From: Protula sp. h YS-2021
Lineage: Eukaryota; Annelida; Polychaeta; Sabellida; Serpulidae
DNA length: 64,000 nt
Reading direction: 5' to 3'
NCBI GenBank assembly: GCA_949752745.1
Contig: OX457027.1
Coordinates: 85,815,094-85,879,093 of the forward strand
Shown here: piece after piece, positions 23,592 through 51,490 of the stretch
How positions within the stretch are numbered: the stretch's first letter is position 1
Layout: each line of letters begins with the position of its first letter
Position numbers and translations under genes: made by a program
The notes under the pieces: generated by a model
Told to the model about the DNA's origin: nothing
Databases searched by the model: none
What the model saw: the letters and a program-made list of their open reading frames with translations, nothing else

Positions 23592-24448
23592 CTAATTTTT
23601 CTGGAAATCGTGCAAATAGTCCCTGACTAGTACTCCTTCTCCGACAGAAAAAGATTTTCGAGAGAGTTCATCTTGAGTGTTGACTTTTTGGTAAACAATG
23701 TCTTGGTTTGATTTGGTGATCGAGTCTAGTCTTGATTTCACGTCCCAAAAAGAGTAACGCAGGGGTTTCGTTGGTTGTAGCATTTTTGGTCGAGCAATTC
23801 ATCAGGAGGAATTTGGCTAATTTTTCGTGCATGGTTGAATTTTCGTGCTTCATTGCCTTAAGACTGGACTTGAGAGTTCTACCATTCTTTCTGTGAGGCC
23901 ATTGGTCGAAGGTTTATAAACGCTTGTAGTTTTGTGTATAATACATCTTTAGAAATTTCTGGAAGGCATCAGACTGAAACGTAGCTCCGTTAGCACTGCA
24001 AATAACGTCACAAATACCAAACGCGATGAATATTTTCCACAATTCGAATTTCTGGCCACCTGGAATGTGCATCTACAATAATGAGAAACATGTATCCTTG
24101 GAACGGACCTGCGAAATCAATATGAATTCGTTTTCAGGGTTGATTTGGCCATTCCCATAGATGAATTGTGGCTTTCACTGGAGATTTCCCTGTTTCTTGA
24201 CAAGCTGCACACATTTTAACCTGCGTTTCAATATCTTTGCCGATGTTGGGCCACCAAACGTATGATCTTGCGAGTTTCTTCATGTTTACCATTCCGGGAT
24301 GGGCACTATGCAGTTCTTCTAAAAATGTTTTTTGGAAATTTTCGGGAACCACGATTCTGTTTCCTAGTAGCAGACAATCTTGAGAGGTAGAAAATTCTGT
24401 TTCGTCAGATCTGTATGGCTCTAAAATTTTTCTACTGTACCTGGCCAT
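23592..24448 (-). pseudogene. Gypsy integrase
   Basis: Frame 24448-24134 carries the HHCC zinc-binding domain (LHSAHPGMVNMKKLARSYVWWP, CAACQETGKSPV). The core follows with a first-Asp peptide RIHIDFAGPFQGYMFLIIVDAHSRWPE-like run broken by frameshifts near 24100. The C-terminal piece 23783-23592 (SFSVGEGVLVRDYL) is the integrase SH3-like end. Non-functional. Confidence 0.8.
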
Positions 24449-24614
24449 CCTGACTATGTAAACTCGACTATTTTGGAGAGAATTTGATCTTTTCTGGTTT
24501 CTTTGGCTATCTGCTTGAATAATACTGAAAAGTTTTCTAGAAGAAGTGCGTGGAAAACGACTTTCTCTTCAGAGTTGTGTTTATTCTTGTTTATTCTTAT
24601 TCGGAAGTGGTAAT

Positions 24615-25460
24615 CTACTTAAACCATCTGCATTTACATGACCGCTGGTCTATGTCGTAATTATAGCCGGAAAGAAATATGGCGTATCGTTGCATTCTGG
24701 AAGCTGTTATTGTCGGGATGCCTTTCTTTGGATTGAATAGGGCGAATTTTCTTGCAAATAAATAGATGTTGAATTTCTTCATACTCCAACCAATGCTCAA
24801 TGCTTCTCTATCAATTTGAGAGTAGTTAGATCCTGCTTTTGAAAGGGTTCTAAATGCAAAACTGGTCGGTCTTTCGCTACCGTCAGGATAAACATGAGAA
24901 ATAACACCGGAAACTCCTTTGGCCGAAGCATCGCAGTGTAAACGCAGTGGTAATTTGGGATAGCAGTGAGCCAAAACTAGCTCTGATGTTATGAATTGCT
25001 TGGTTTTCTGAAATGCTTCCTCACACGCCGTTGACCACGTCCATTTCTGTCTTTTGTGTTTTAGCTGATGCAGTGGAGGGAGTACTTTATAGAGGTTAGG
25101 CAGAAAACGGTGGCAATAATTGACGAGGGCTACCCAGCTTTGCAATTCGGATACATTTTTCGGTACTGGCCCATCGGAAACTGCCTGGATCTTCGAGTCG
25201 GTCTTGTATATGTCATGTTTGTCAAATATGTGCGCACGGAACTCGATGGAATCTCGGAAAAATTCGCATTTCTTCGGGTTGACTTTCAATCAATACTTTT
25301 TCAGCCGGTCGAAGACCTTTTTGAGAGTCTGCAAATGGCTGTCGTCATCAGGTCCTGTTATGATCATATCGTCCAAAATGCACTATACGTTTTGGATTCC
25401 TTTTAAAACTTGTTCTGTCACCCGTTTTCAAATGGAAGCCGCTGGAGAAATTCCACACAA
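24615..25460 (-). pseudogene. Gypsy RT C-terminus and RNase H
   Basis: Just upstream of the long frame, minus-strand peptides CGISPAASI and ILDDMIITG mark the RT palm (xxDD box). Frame 25289-24615 then reads LKVNPKKCEFF, the RT thumb, PPLHQLKHKRQKWTW, and the RNase H core LHCDASAKGVSGVISH..DGSERPTSFAFRTLS, YSQIDREALSI. These are classic Ty3/Gypsy peptides. Stops and frame breaks precede and follow. Confidence 0.85.
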
Positions 25461-25870
25461 TTAAATTGAAATAACCCTTTTTGCGTTTTGACTGTTAGAT
25501 ATTTCCGGTATTCTTCCTATACCACCATTTGTAGATATGCCGTTCGTGGATAAATTTTGGAAAATTTCTGTCCCCCTACCAAAGTGGATAACATGTTTTC
25601 TATTGTGGGAAGGGGATAGGAGTCGACGTGTATTTGTGGATTCAGTGTAACCTTGAAATCGCCGCAAATTCGTATATGCGACAAATTCGAACCTTAGTGG
25701 CTGCTCTTGTCCTTCATACTGAACCTTAACATTGATATAACCTTCTGGTTTTACACACTCACCAGTGTAGGTTCGCAGCATCACGTTGGTCTTTCTTAGA
25801 GGAACTTTGCCAAGGTATTTTTTACAATCACTTATGATATGATCGAAAGCGCAGAGCCTGTATCTACCTC
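25461..25870 (-). pseudogene. Gypsy aspartic protease and RT beginning
   Basis: VDTGSALSIIS at about 25870-25835 is the retropepsin DTG motif, directly followed by an in-frame TAA. Frame 25784-25461 continues the protease (VKPEGYINVKVQYEGQ, FEFVAY) and runs into RT sequence whose blocks alternate between frames. Confidence 0.7.
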
Positions 25871-26183
25871 CATTTTAACAGCTGTTCCGTTCAACTTCAG
25901 TAATGGCGTCAGGTCTACTTGTCCTGCTGCTGTTTACACCGGAAGTACTGCCGTATTCGCTTTCTTCTTCATCTTCCATGGTCAATTTATTTTCTTCAAC
26001 ATTGAAAACTTTCTTCTTACCCTTGTGTGTAGGCTTCTTTGAACTTTTGCCACCTGCAGACTGCTTGCTTTGTTTCTTTACCTCGCATCTGCGTTTGATG
26101 TGACCTTTTCTTCCGCACTTATTGCATTTTTCTTCTTTAAACCTACATTCATCAAAGCCGTGTCCTGTTCTTCCAAAGCGAAA

Positions 26184-26800
26184 TCACTGACCTCCTATCC
26201 TCTGTTGCATTCGATTCACACTGGTTGTCGTTCCTTGTATCTCCGAAACATCTCTTACCGCCATCTCCATTGCAATTGCTAGTTCCTGCGTTTTCTTGAA
26301 GTTCAAATTCTTCCCTGACAGTAACCTCTTCAGAGTATTTTCACTTCTTATATCACACACTAGCTGGTCGCATAGATGTTCTGCCAAACGATCGCCGAAT
26401 TCGCAATGTTCTGATAACTTCTGTAGCACCCCAATATAGTCGGTAACAAACTCACCAGTATGTTGCTGCCTCTTGTAAAATCTATATCTTTCCGCGATGA
26501 CATTAGGCTTTGGACTAAGGTGCTCTTGCAGCAAGGCTCCAAGTTGGTCAAACGACCGTGTAGACGGCTTGTCTGGGGAACAAAGGTTGTGAAGAGCGCG
26601 TAGGTCTTACCACCAATCAAACTTAGTGTAACCGCAACCTTCTTCTCGTCTGCAACATCGTTGGCGATGAAATACTGTTCCAGACCCTCGTTGTACAACT
26701 CCCAGCTACCCTCGGCCTCATCAAAAGGCTCTAGCCGCCCAGTCAAAGTAGCCATGGTCAAAACTCGCAGATCAGAATTTGACGTTAATGGAAACGACAA
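26184..26800 (-). pseudogene. Gypsy gag
   Basis: Start ATG near 26755 (MATLTGRLEPFDEAEGSWE...YFIANDV), the usual beginning of this gag family. The capsid-like part switches frame near 26520, then continues 26534-26184 (FYKRQQHTGEFVTDYI..LQKLSEHCEFG, LCDQLVCDI) and ends at a stop. A CCHC zinc knuckle (CNKCGRKGHIKRRC) lies at 26085-26126 in the next frame. At least two frameshifts. Confidence 0.8.
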
Positions 26801-26853
26801 CAGTTCATCACCACCACATCAACACAGTTGTAGGAGAACATAAAAACGCAATT

Positions 26854-26868
26854 CCATTCTCGTCGCCA
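26854..26868 (-). other. Gypsy primer-binding site
   Basis: Minus strand TGGCGACGAGAATGG lies five bases after the LTR end. TGG followed by a tRNA 3'-end complement is the usual primer-binding arrangement of LTR elements. The tRNA was not identified. Confidence 0.6.
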
Positions 26869-26873
26869 ATTTT

Positions 26874-26983
26874 TGTGTTCCACGGCATTTCAAGGAAAGA
26901 ACTCCGACCTTTGACGATACGCGACATCTTTATTTACAAGTGGAAGTCAGACTATATACCGAACAGATGTAACCATAACTTAA
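26874..26983 (-). repeat. Gypsy 5' LTR, terminal part
   Basis: On the minus strand this is the LTR end (...GGAACACA), a few bases before the primer-binding site. About 105 bases recur at 14238. The upstream limit of this LTR, beyond 26983, could not be fixed without a full second copy. Confidence 0.55.
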
Positions 26984-27718
26984 CAGAGACTAATTCGAGA
27001 AGGGGACCGATCCCGTTTACTTTCCCCGTCAGACCTTTCACGTGACGTCTCTCAACCCATATCAGCTTTAAATAATACCATACACGGGTTAAATATATAA
27101 TCAATGGCTCATACTAATCAACGATTGCCAGACACTGGCTCAAAATGGCTCGACACTAGCCTGAAAATATGTCAGACACATATAAACAGTGGCATAAAAC
27201 CAAGGGATACCCTTGCATTAATAAAATAATTGCTGCAATTGATGAAGTAATATTTTTCAATTGATAAAGTAATATTTTGTTGATTAGTTTTTCATCATCT
27301 TTATCAGCCTTGAATAAACCGGAAGTAAACACTCAATGACTAAGGAAAATTGAAAATTCTATCTCGTGTTGACAGCTCCCGAAATAGAAATTTCCATAGT
27401 AGAATCTGAATTTAAACCGTGTGGATAGCTTCGGCGAAAAAAAGTGCAAGGGCAAGGTGTTGTTACAACATTTTTACCAAACTGGAAGTTTAGACCACAC
27501 TGTGCAGTGTTATATACTGAGTGTAAGTTTCAGTAGTGTGCGCTTTGTTTGCTTTTCCTTTACGATCGTTTAACATCCTGATTGAGACACCGCGAGAAAC
27601 TCGCTTTGCTTTGTTTATGATGTGTCATACCTTGTGAATCATCGATATACGAGTACGGTAATATCCAGATTTCTCAACGAATTCTTGCATGTAGATAGTC
27701 ACCAATTAAACTTTCAGA
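26984..27718. other. upstream region of the MAPKAPK2/3 gene
   Basis: Holds the remainder of the Gypsy LTR (limit unknown) and, nearer 27.4-27.7 kb, the presumed promoter and 5' UTR of the kinase gene. No clear TATA box. Nothing else recognised. Confidence 0.4.
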
Positions 27719-43861
<16,143 letters not shown>

Positions 43862-44400
43862 CTGTTGTGACACCGAAGCATATCTATAACCCATCACTGT
43901 TTTATCACCGTCTGGTTACGTCATAAGACTGCTCCTAAGTTTGCCAGTGTTGAATTCGTTGGTTGGTTGGTTGACAAGTCTTCGTCTCAGTCATACTTCG
44001 ATCGGTCATTGTGCGAAAGGCGTGCATTTAACTATCCTGTCATTCTAAGGGGATTTTTGCAACACAAGAAAAAAAAAAAAAGAAGCAATTTCGCAAGTGT
44101 AATTTTCCTTTTGCTTGGTTTATGAAGATAGTTTTAGTTCACACCTTTGCCTTGTGCTTTTGAAAAAAAAAAAAAAAGAAAAAGAATATTGAAAAAATTA
44201 ATGAGATGAGGCTGTTTCGTTTTAAGTGGAGCTTGTTTTTGGAAATTACTTTACGGCCTGGGGGCAAAAATTCTCTTCCAGAGGCCTTTTCGTAATCAGA
44301 CTTCAAACATATGCTCGTTGGGCATAATTTGTCTATAATCTCATTTATGTTTTGTGTATATGCCACGGTTTTCCACCTATCCAAAGGCATGGTTTCAACA

Positions 44401-47400
44401 TCCCCTGACCCCCCCCCCCCACCACACCCTCACCCCCCCCCCCCCCCGCGGCCCATCCCCTCGGAACAGGTCGAGGGCCGCCTATAACATACCGGTGGTG
44501 CAAGATTCTTCCGGCTCCTAATGCTATGACGCTTTAGTTAATGTGATGTGATTGGTCGGGAACACTGGTAATACGTGATGTAATACTTTCCAACTATGTG
44601 TCTTGTACAGGCTTTAAAAAATAAACTGCTAACTGTTACATAAATATGATCATTCTATTATTTAACTCCTCGTCTATTTGTTGTGAAAAGTTGTTATAGA
44701 GTTTTTATGTCAGTTTCTAGTATACAGAATGTTAAGTTTTAGGAAATGGATTTTGGTTTTAACTGTTCAGTGATGACAGAATTATTATGTTATGTGCGTC
44801 ACTGTCCTAGGCTTTTGATTGGCAGCCAATCGTTAGTTGCCCCGCCCAAATTCCTCGCATCCGAGTGAGGTTTAGTTTTTTTTTTTTTTAATCCAAATTT
44901 TCTACCAAACCACACCGCAATGTGCCTGGAAACAGCAGCAGTCTGGTTTTTCACTTCATAACTGTACTGGCCAGTTGTTCTTCATGCAGACTAGAGATAA
45001 ACATCTTTACTTTTCAAGAGTAAAGAGGAAAAAAAAATATTAGGAATCGGGTATCGGTAGAGAAAGAAGTGGGGGGGGGGGAGGGGGAGGATGGCGCTGT
45101 GACCTTGCCATTGACCCCACGAGGTCGTGTCGGCACATCCATCAACAAATATTTACATGCGAATTCCTGTATGGGGAAAACAGTATTCATAGCTTCCATT
45201 CTTAAAAGACGGATAGATGCATCGCCGCGGGCAGAATGCGGTATTTCTACCGTGAATTCTTCGGTCTTAAAAAACGGGGGGGGGGGGGGGGGGGGGCTCA
45301 GTGTCAGGATTAACTTCGTATTATGTTAACAACTGTCAAATGTATATGCTGATATCAGATGTGTCGAAACTGGTGGTGTTTATTACGTACGAGGTGCTAA
45401 TATTGATTGAAGCTATGACCGTAATTATGTGCGATTAATAAATATGCGTGGATATTTGCAATGAGCAAGTTTAAAATATTCGATGTAAATAGATCATTGT
45501 TTTACTCAGGATGTCACGGGGCTAAAACATCTTTGGTGAGTAAAAATAAATAATAAAAAAAAAAAAATGAAAGAAATGAGGGGAGGAAAGATGGGCGCAC
45601 CTTCAGGAATGAATGGGCTTTAGTATAAACATATCATTTTGAGTGATCGGAAAGCTCATGTGTCAGGCCTTGAGAAGAGTTTATTCCTCTAATTCATGAA
45701 ATTAGCATCGGGATGGGGAGGGGGAGGGGGGAGGATGTTATTTTACCGGGCGTAAATTTACTGTATCCTGGAACAACGACAACCATTTATATCTGAAACC
45801 GTTCGTAGTTTTTGCCCCGAACCAACTGTCCTTGTCCATGCAATTGTGTTTAAAAAAGTCCATTTTTGTCGGGCTTTTTAGGATGTTTTAGCCCCAGCAA
45901 GAAGATGTTTTAGCGTGGCACCGTTGACTGTGGGAACTTCGTGTCAACTGCTGTTCAGTGTGATGTGATATCATTTTCTTGTTAATTACACATGGGATAA
46001 AATTGCCGGTGAAACAACTTGTAAGTCGGTGGAAGAATACTTTCCTTGCCCTGCCGGTGGAAACTGCAATACTAAGATAAAATCAGCTTCTGTTATCTTA
46101 TATATATCGAAAGAGACAATCTTATAAGAAACATATTTAAAACGCTGTAGAGTTAAGTAGATGTTAATCGCTTATATTATGCTGTGTAATCTTACGTATG
46201 TTTGCATTCTACCCTTCCTAATAGTGTAGGCAATGAAACGTTTAGCGTGTGGGAATATTAATCCGTGGCGTCATGACAACCTTGCGAGGCTTATTTATTT
46301 CAGGCATAAGGCACTGGGTCTGTAAGAAGCAGTGGTATGATAGAATAGCAAGCACTCTGTGTGTAGGCGTATTTCTGGATCGACAGCAGGGAGGAGGAGG
46401 CTCCGTGGTCGTAGTTCTCAATGCTAATAGTAGTCATACTCTGAATTAACACCCTCCCCCCATCCTCTTCCATTTCCACCACCGACATAGAAATAAAACT
46501 AGACATGTGCGTCTCACGAATGGTGATTATTTGAGGCGGTTCCACGGCTCTTGTGGAATACATAAGCGGGGGGGGGGGGGGGGTGTTGGGAAGGATTGGG
46601 GGGGGGGGGAGCATTGCGAGGAGGACGTGCTGGCATAAGAACTGGCAGGCAGTAGCCAGTCCTTGGCTGTTTTGAAAAGAAGCAACATGGTGGCCACAGC
46701 CAAACTTGGGACGCCATTGTCTACGCTGCCTATTTGCGCGTTCCGGCATGCCTCCCTCCCCCACCGACGCCGTTGTTTGCACTGCCTAGTCCTGCATGAC
46801 CCCCCTCCCCCCCTCCGACGCCATTGTTCTGACGAGGACCGGCATCTTCTCTTCTTCGTGCCATGAAACGAGTCTCTAGCATTGTTGTATCTTCTCACTG
46901 GTTCGTCTTTGTTTAATGAATAAAATTTCACATCACAAAAATGGTTGTTTTTCTTATAAACATAAATACAAGCAGGAATTCGAACTGATAAAAAATCCTT
47001 ATTCCACAAGCTTATTCATGTTTCACCTCTACAGTTTTTAAATTACGGGTATTATTTAATTTAATCGAGCATCTTAGGGTTGACATTTATTTGCCCCTAC
47101 AGATTATTGTCGGCGATGTATGACTTCCATCCACCTCTCCCCCCCCCCCCCATTCTGTCGTCTCGAGCACATTGAAATTGAATATTCCCTGACATGTATC
47201 TGATGTGCCCATACCATTACTTTAATATGGCACCTATACATTTATTGCCATACGCTCTTCCCGGCACTGACCCTCCCCCCCTCCCCATCCAACAAATATT
47301 AAGTGCTTTTGCGGTAGATATGCAGTCATTTTTATGGCCCGCTCGGCGATAGCCGGAGGGTCATGTAGTAATTGCCTTGTCCGTTCGTGCGTGACCAGAA

Positions 47401-47480
47401 TCGAAATTTCAGGTAATGCTTGCAGGGCTGCCAGCGAGTGTTGGTGGGGATGGGGGGGGGGGGGGGGGGGAAGAACGCCG
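44401..47480. other. intergenic region dense in poly-G and poly-C tracts
   Basis: No gene is supported after the kinase 3' UTR. Homopolymer tracts occur at about 44408-44450 (C), 45070 (G), 45277-45296 (G), 45719-45733 (G), 46567-46583 and 46598-46609 (G), 47140-47152 (C) and 47450-47470 (G). Long frames through them on either strand encode poly-Gly or poly-Pro and are artefacts. Confidence 0.6.
44620..44625 (+). promoter_or_regulatory. candidate polyadenylation signal of the kinase gene
   Basis: AATAAA about 760 bases after the stop codon, the first good candidate seen downstream of it. The 3' UTR includes a run of poly-C and poly-A tracts. Confidence 0.4.
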
Positions 47481-47611
47481 AAGGCCAAAAAAAGAACGTT
47501 TTGAACTAAAAAAAAGAACGGCTTGAAAAAAAAGAACAAAAAAAGAATGCTTCAAAAAAGGGTGCTTTTCTAGGGGTAAAACCCCTATATTTTGTGTTTT
47601 ATTCCCCACAG

Positions 47612-47938
47612 GTAGAACTTGTGGGGAATATATGCGATCGACCGCGTGTCGGTCTGTCATCAAGAGCTTGTTAACACGATACCTTAAAAACTTGTGCAAG
47701 GATTTTCAGAAATTTAGTATGTAGCTTCTATAGAAGAAAACACAGATGGGTATTGTAAATGGGCCAGGTTCGTCCAAGGAAAATGGACCAGCTGGAACGA
47801 TATTTTAAATGGGCCAGGTTCGTCCAAGGAAAATGCACCAAGTGGACTTGCAAAATTTCAGCTCTTGATTGACTATTGATGGCCGTGTTTAACTGATGGG
47901 GGCCTGTGGGGAATATGTGGGCTATGCACACTGCTCTA
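47612..47938 (+). mobile_element. short Helentron-like element
   Basis: Starts with stem-loop TTCCCCACA-ggtagaact-TGTGGGGAA and ends with a second tgtggggaatatgtggg copy and gctCTAG before T. An inverted relative lies at 48382-48824. Contains a duplicated ggccaggttcgtccaaggaaaatg block. Confidence 0.65.
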
Positions 47939-48110
47939 GTTTTTAATGCTTGTAGTTTCATTTTGGCGAAAAAGATATTTAATAAGGCACAAAACAAAGC
48001 AAATTATATTTTGCGTTGTTTTGTGAAATTGATACAAATTTATATACTTCCTCCAAACGACATAGTAAATATCATTTTAAGTACAGCATAAAACTGATTT
48101 ACATCATATA

Positions 48111-49448
48111 CAGTGCTCCCTCGTTATCTCGAAGTTGACGGGACCAGCCGTGTTACTTCGAGATAATATTGGTTCGAGATAGGCGGGAAGGGGGTTTTGG
48201 AGATTACTTCTGTTGTTAACTAGTTAAGTTTTGATTGTTTGTATTTATTGTGTTATGTTTATAGATGTGGCATGGTGAAGCTTTTTTAAATTCTTTTTTA
48301 ACGTACTTCTGATTTCTAGAAATTAAAATAATGACATTTCATAACTTTTTATTTAGAACGATCACTCATTTCATTTACAAACTAGAGCAGTGTGCATAGC
48401 CCACATATTCCCCACAGGTCCCCAATCAGTTAAACACGACCATCAATAGTCAATCAAGAGCTGAAATTTTTCAAGTCCAGTTGGTGCATTTTCCTTCGGC
48501 CAACCTAACCCTTTTACAATACCGATCCTGGCTAGTGCCCACAGAAGCTAAACACCAAGTTTCGTTAAAATCCTGGCAGTTGTTCTTGAGATCTCGTGTT
48601 AACAATAGTCAAAAAAGAGCAAAAAAGTCCAGCTGGTCCATTTTCCTTAGACGAACCTGGCCCATTCACAATACCCATCTGTGTTTGTTTCCATAGAAGC
48701 TACAAACCAAGTTTCATTAAAATCCTTTCAGCAATTTGCTAAGTTATCGTGTTAACAAACTGTTGATCACAGATCGACATACGGTCGATCGCATATATTC
48801 CCCACAGATTCTACCTGTGGAGAATAAATCAAACAAAATTATGAAGTCTCAAACACTGCCATAGCATGTCCTAATGAACCAAATACAAGCTGAAAAATCA
48901 CAAATACGGTACTCCATCACATTTTCATGTTTCAGACAGACACAATGAGCAACGGCTGTATTGCAATTGTGCTTTTCTTTAGAGTTGAGAATGTCAGCTC
49001 AAATTGCATTTAAAAACAATTTCTAACTGCGTTTTGTAATTATCCATCGCAATGTACATTTTGGCAAATCCTTGAAACAGCACTAATTTTCTTTTTACAA
49101 AACACATGAGTGCCGTTTTTATGCAATTAGGCCTTCAAAGTGTATCATTTTTCTTTGTTGGATCCTTTAAAAACATCTAACATGAATGAAAGAGACCGAG
49201 ATTAACATAACATGAGATAATTATAGCGATTCAACTCGATTTGCTTTTGTTTGAAAGGACTTTTTAATCAAATTCTACCATTAATATTTTTTGCTCTTGG
49301 AATAAAAGGCTCGAGATAACGGGGGAACCAACTTTGAGATAACTGCGGATTTTAAAAGACTTATATAAGAAAAAAATAGGACTCTAAAAAAGGTTCGAGA
49401 TGTGCAGGACTTCGAGATATCAGAGTTCGAGATAACGAGGGAGCGCTG
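48111..49448. mobile_element. pogo/Tigger-like DNA transposon, non-autonomous, TA-flanked
   Basis: Terminal inverted repeats of at least 23 bp with one mismatch: cagtgctccctcgttatctc at the left and the complement of cagcgctccctcgttatctc at the right, each continuing gaa. The element is flanked by TA on both sides, the target duplication of Tc1/mariner-pogo elements. Further sub-terminal gttcgagat motifs are present. 1,338 bp, reduced to about 900 without the nested element at 48382-48824. No transposase frame remains. Confidence 0.8.
48382..48824 (-). mobile_element. Helentron-like element nested in the pogo-like transposon
   Basis: Inverted relative of 47612-47938: begins ctagagcagtgtgcatagcc and ends with gatcgcatatattccccacag and its stem partner ctgtggagaa. 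Longer than its relative, with a further internal copy of the ggtccattttccttagacgaac block. Confidence 0.65.
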
Positions 49449-50459
49449 TATTAATGTATACTTGCATTTTATCCTGTAACACACTAACCAGTAAACTGAC
49501 GGCTCCTTTTGGTTTGTTTACTTTTAGTACTAACCAAAAGCATTCATTTCCAAATAAGCTGTAAATTCCAAACAATAACACTTTAAAAATAACTGAATTT
49601 CAAGTAAGTTTTAAAAATTTCGTACCCTGCAATTCTTCGCAATTAAGTTGGGAAGTATATTTTGCCCAACAACCGACATAAACATGTAAAGATACAGAGC
49701 AACTTGGAAAATTTTGATCTGCGGACTTTTTCATATAAACAAACATGTGACCCTGAAAGCAAAGTTTTTTCTTCTGGCCACGGCAACATCATATCTGCCA
49801 CATGAGAACAGTCGCGAGATGCAACCTGAATCAAGCTTGCATTCTTTAAAACAATAATTCAAGACTACAATAAAATATGAATAAATATGATATAAAAATG
49901 TTTGTCTGTTTTTTTCTTCATATTAAGAATGTCTAGGGACATTGCGACCAGCCGGGATCTAGTGAATCTATGAATGGGCTTGTCTGGTTGCCAAAAGTGG
50001 TAGTCACAGTGTATAAGTTTGCCCAAGGGCAAAGTCCCAGCATACGAAAAGCGATAAGACCAAATCCAGCCTTTTTCAGGGAATTTCCCTGAAAAATTGG
50101 GCTTCAAAAGACGAGATGGCAAAGAGCTAGCTAAATAATTAATTTAGCAACGGACTCGAACATAGACCGATAAATACATACAAAGATTTGTTTCCCAGAA
50201 AAATGGGAAACAGATCGTGTGTATCTCTGGTAGACTAGGTAGTCTACCAGAAATACCTTTGAACAACGTATCAAAATTGTATCCACACACGTATACTGTT
50301 GACATGTACTGTCGGACATATACAATTATTTCAAGCAGCAGAAACGACCAGAAACGACCATATACATGTGCCTTTCGAGAAGGAGAAAACGCCGCGTCTA
50401 AAACATCTTTACTTAAGTTTTAATGTTTTGGTATGCATTGTTTTGCGGGGTTTGCATAT
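49449..50459. other. intergenic with coding-like minus-strand peptides
   Basis: Minus frames 49834-49643 (DMMLPWPEEKTLLSG, HVCLYEKVRRSKFSKLL) and 50122-49865 (YAGTLPLGKLIHCDYHFW, DKPIHRFTRSRLV) have a balanced composition unlike the surrounding AT-rich DNA. I cannot name a family. They may be a decayed repeat with an open frame or fragments of a gene. Confidence 0.3.
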
Positions 50460-51260
50460 CCGACCAGTGCGCTTGTTTATTTAACTTGCGTTGATGTGCG
50501 GTTTGCATTTCGGAAAAATGCGCATATTTATTTAACTTGCCGTTATGGTCTGTTCGCATTTCGGACCAATGTGCGGTGTGCGGTTTGCAAAGCGAACCAA
50601 TGTGCATGTTTATTTAATATGCATTGCTGCGCATGTTTACTTAACTTGCGTTGATGCGCGGCAGGCATTTCAGACCAGTGAGCATGTTTATTCAACTTAC
50701 GTTGATAAGCCGTTCGCATTTCGGACCAGTGCGCATGTTTGTTTAGCTGGTCTTGATGCGCGTTTGACTTTTCGGAGCAGTGCGCGTGTTTATTTAATTT
50801 GCATTGATGCGCTGCTATTAGTTTAGACCAGTGCGCATGTTTATTTAACTTGTGTCGATGCGCAGTTCGCATTTCGGACCAATGCGCATGTATATTCAAC
50901 TTCCGTTGATGAGCGGTTCGCAATTCGGACCAGTGCGCATATTTATTTAGCATGTATTGATGCGCTGTTCACATTTCGGACCACTGCGCATGTTTATTTA
51001 ACTGGCGTTGATCAGCGTTTGTTATTTTAGACAAGTGCGCATGTTTATTTAACTTGCATCGATGCACGGTTTGCATTTCGGATCAATACGCATGTTTATT
51101 TAATTTGCGTTGATGCGCGATTATTATTTCGGACCATTGTCCATGTTTATTTCACTTGCATTGATGCGCGGTTTGCAGTTTGGACCAGTGTGCATATTTA
51201 TTTAACTTGCGCCAATGCGCGTTCGATTTCGAACCAATGCGCATGTTTACCAGACTTGCG
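50460..51260. repeat. 51-bp minisatellite, about 15 units
   Basis: Units of about 51 bases, e.g. gcgcatgtttatttaacttg then ygttgatgcgcggtttgcat and ttcggaccagt, with many point differences. Because 51 is a multiple of three, the minus strand keeps a 17-residue peptide repeat (core KLNKHAHWSEMRTAHQR) open over 50953-50543. No start context, domain or neighbouring exon shows that it is expressed. Confidence 0.9.
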
Positions 51261-51287
51261 TCGATGCGTTGTTAGTAGTAAAGTAAC

Positions 51288-51346
51288 GCCGATTCCACTG
51301 CACTGCAGTTGCTATGCCGGTTCCACTGCACTGCAGTGGAATCGGC
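51288..51346. repeat. inverted repeat, 15-bp perfect arms
   Basis: GCCGATTCCACTGCA at 51288-51302 pairs with TGCAGTGGAATCGGC at 51332-51346; an internal second copy of ttccactgcactgcag lies between. It sits between the minisatellite and the Polinton-like element. Confidence 0.7.
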
Positions 51347-51414
51347 ATTTGGATAGCTGGGCATGTGCTTGCAGCCCTGGAGTGGCTGGAGGCGATGCGA
51401 TTGTGACGAAAGAA

Positions 51415-51490
51415 CGAAACGTCATTTGATGCAGTTGATGCAATTGAGTGTGATTTGAAATAACGGTTTTTCCCGGTGAAACGTTAGTTT
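51415..51490 (+). repeat. direct repeat A1 beside the Polinton-like element
   Basis: The phrases acgaaacgtcatt, tgcagttg, gatttgaaataacg and gaaacgtta occur in the same order at 52733-52805. The copy here is slightly longer. Confidence 0.6.

Larger units (their letters stand above)
23160..26983 (-). mobile_element. Ty3/Gypsy LTR retrotransposon, decayed
   Basis: Read on the minus strand from 26983: LTR end, primer-binding site, gag with CCHC knuckle, retropepsin, RT, RNase H, integrase. The RT-RNaseH-integrase order is Ty3/Gypsy. The BEL 3' LTR abuts its downstream end, which suggests that BEL inserted into the tail of this element. Frequent frameshifts and stops throughout. Confidence 0.85.

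Noticed and set aside
46300..47009. Overlapping 160-codon frames on the minus strand with poly-Pro
   Set aside because: Produced by poly-G tracts; no domain and no splice context.
50460..51260. CRISPR-like array
   Set aside because: Units are contiguous with no unique spacers, in eukaryotic DNA; it is a minisatellite.
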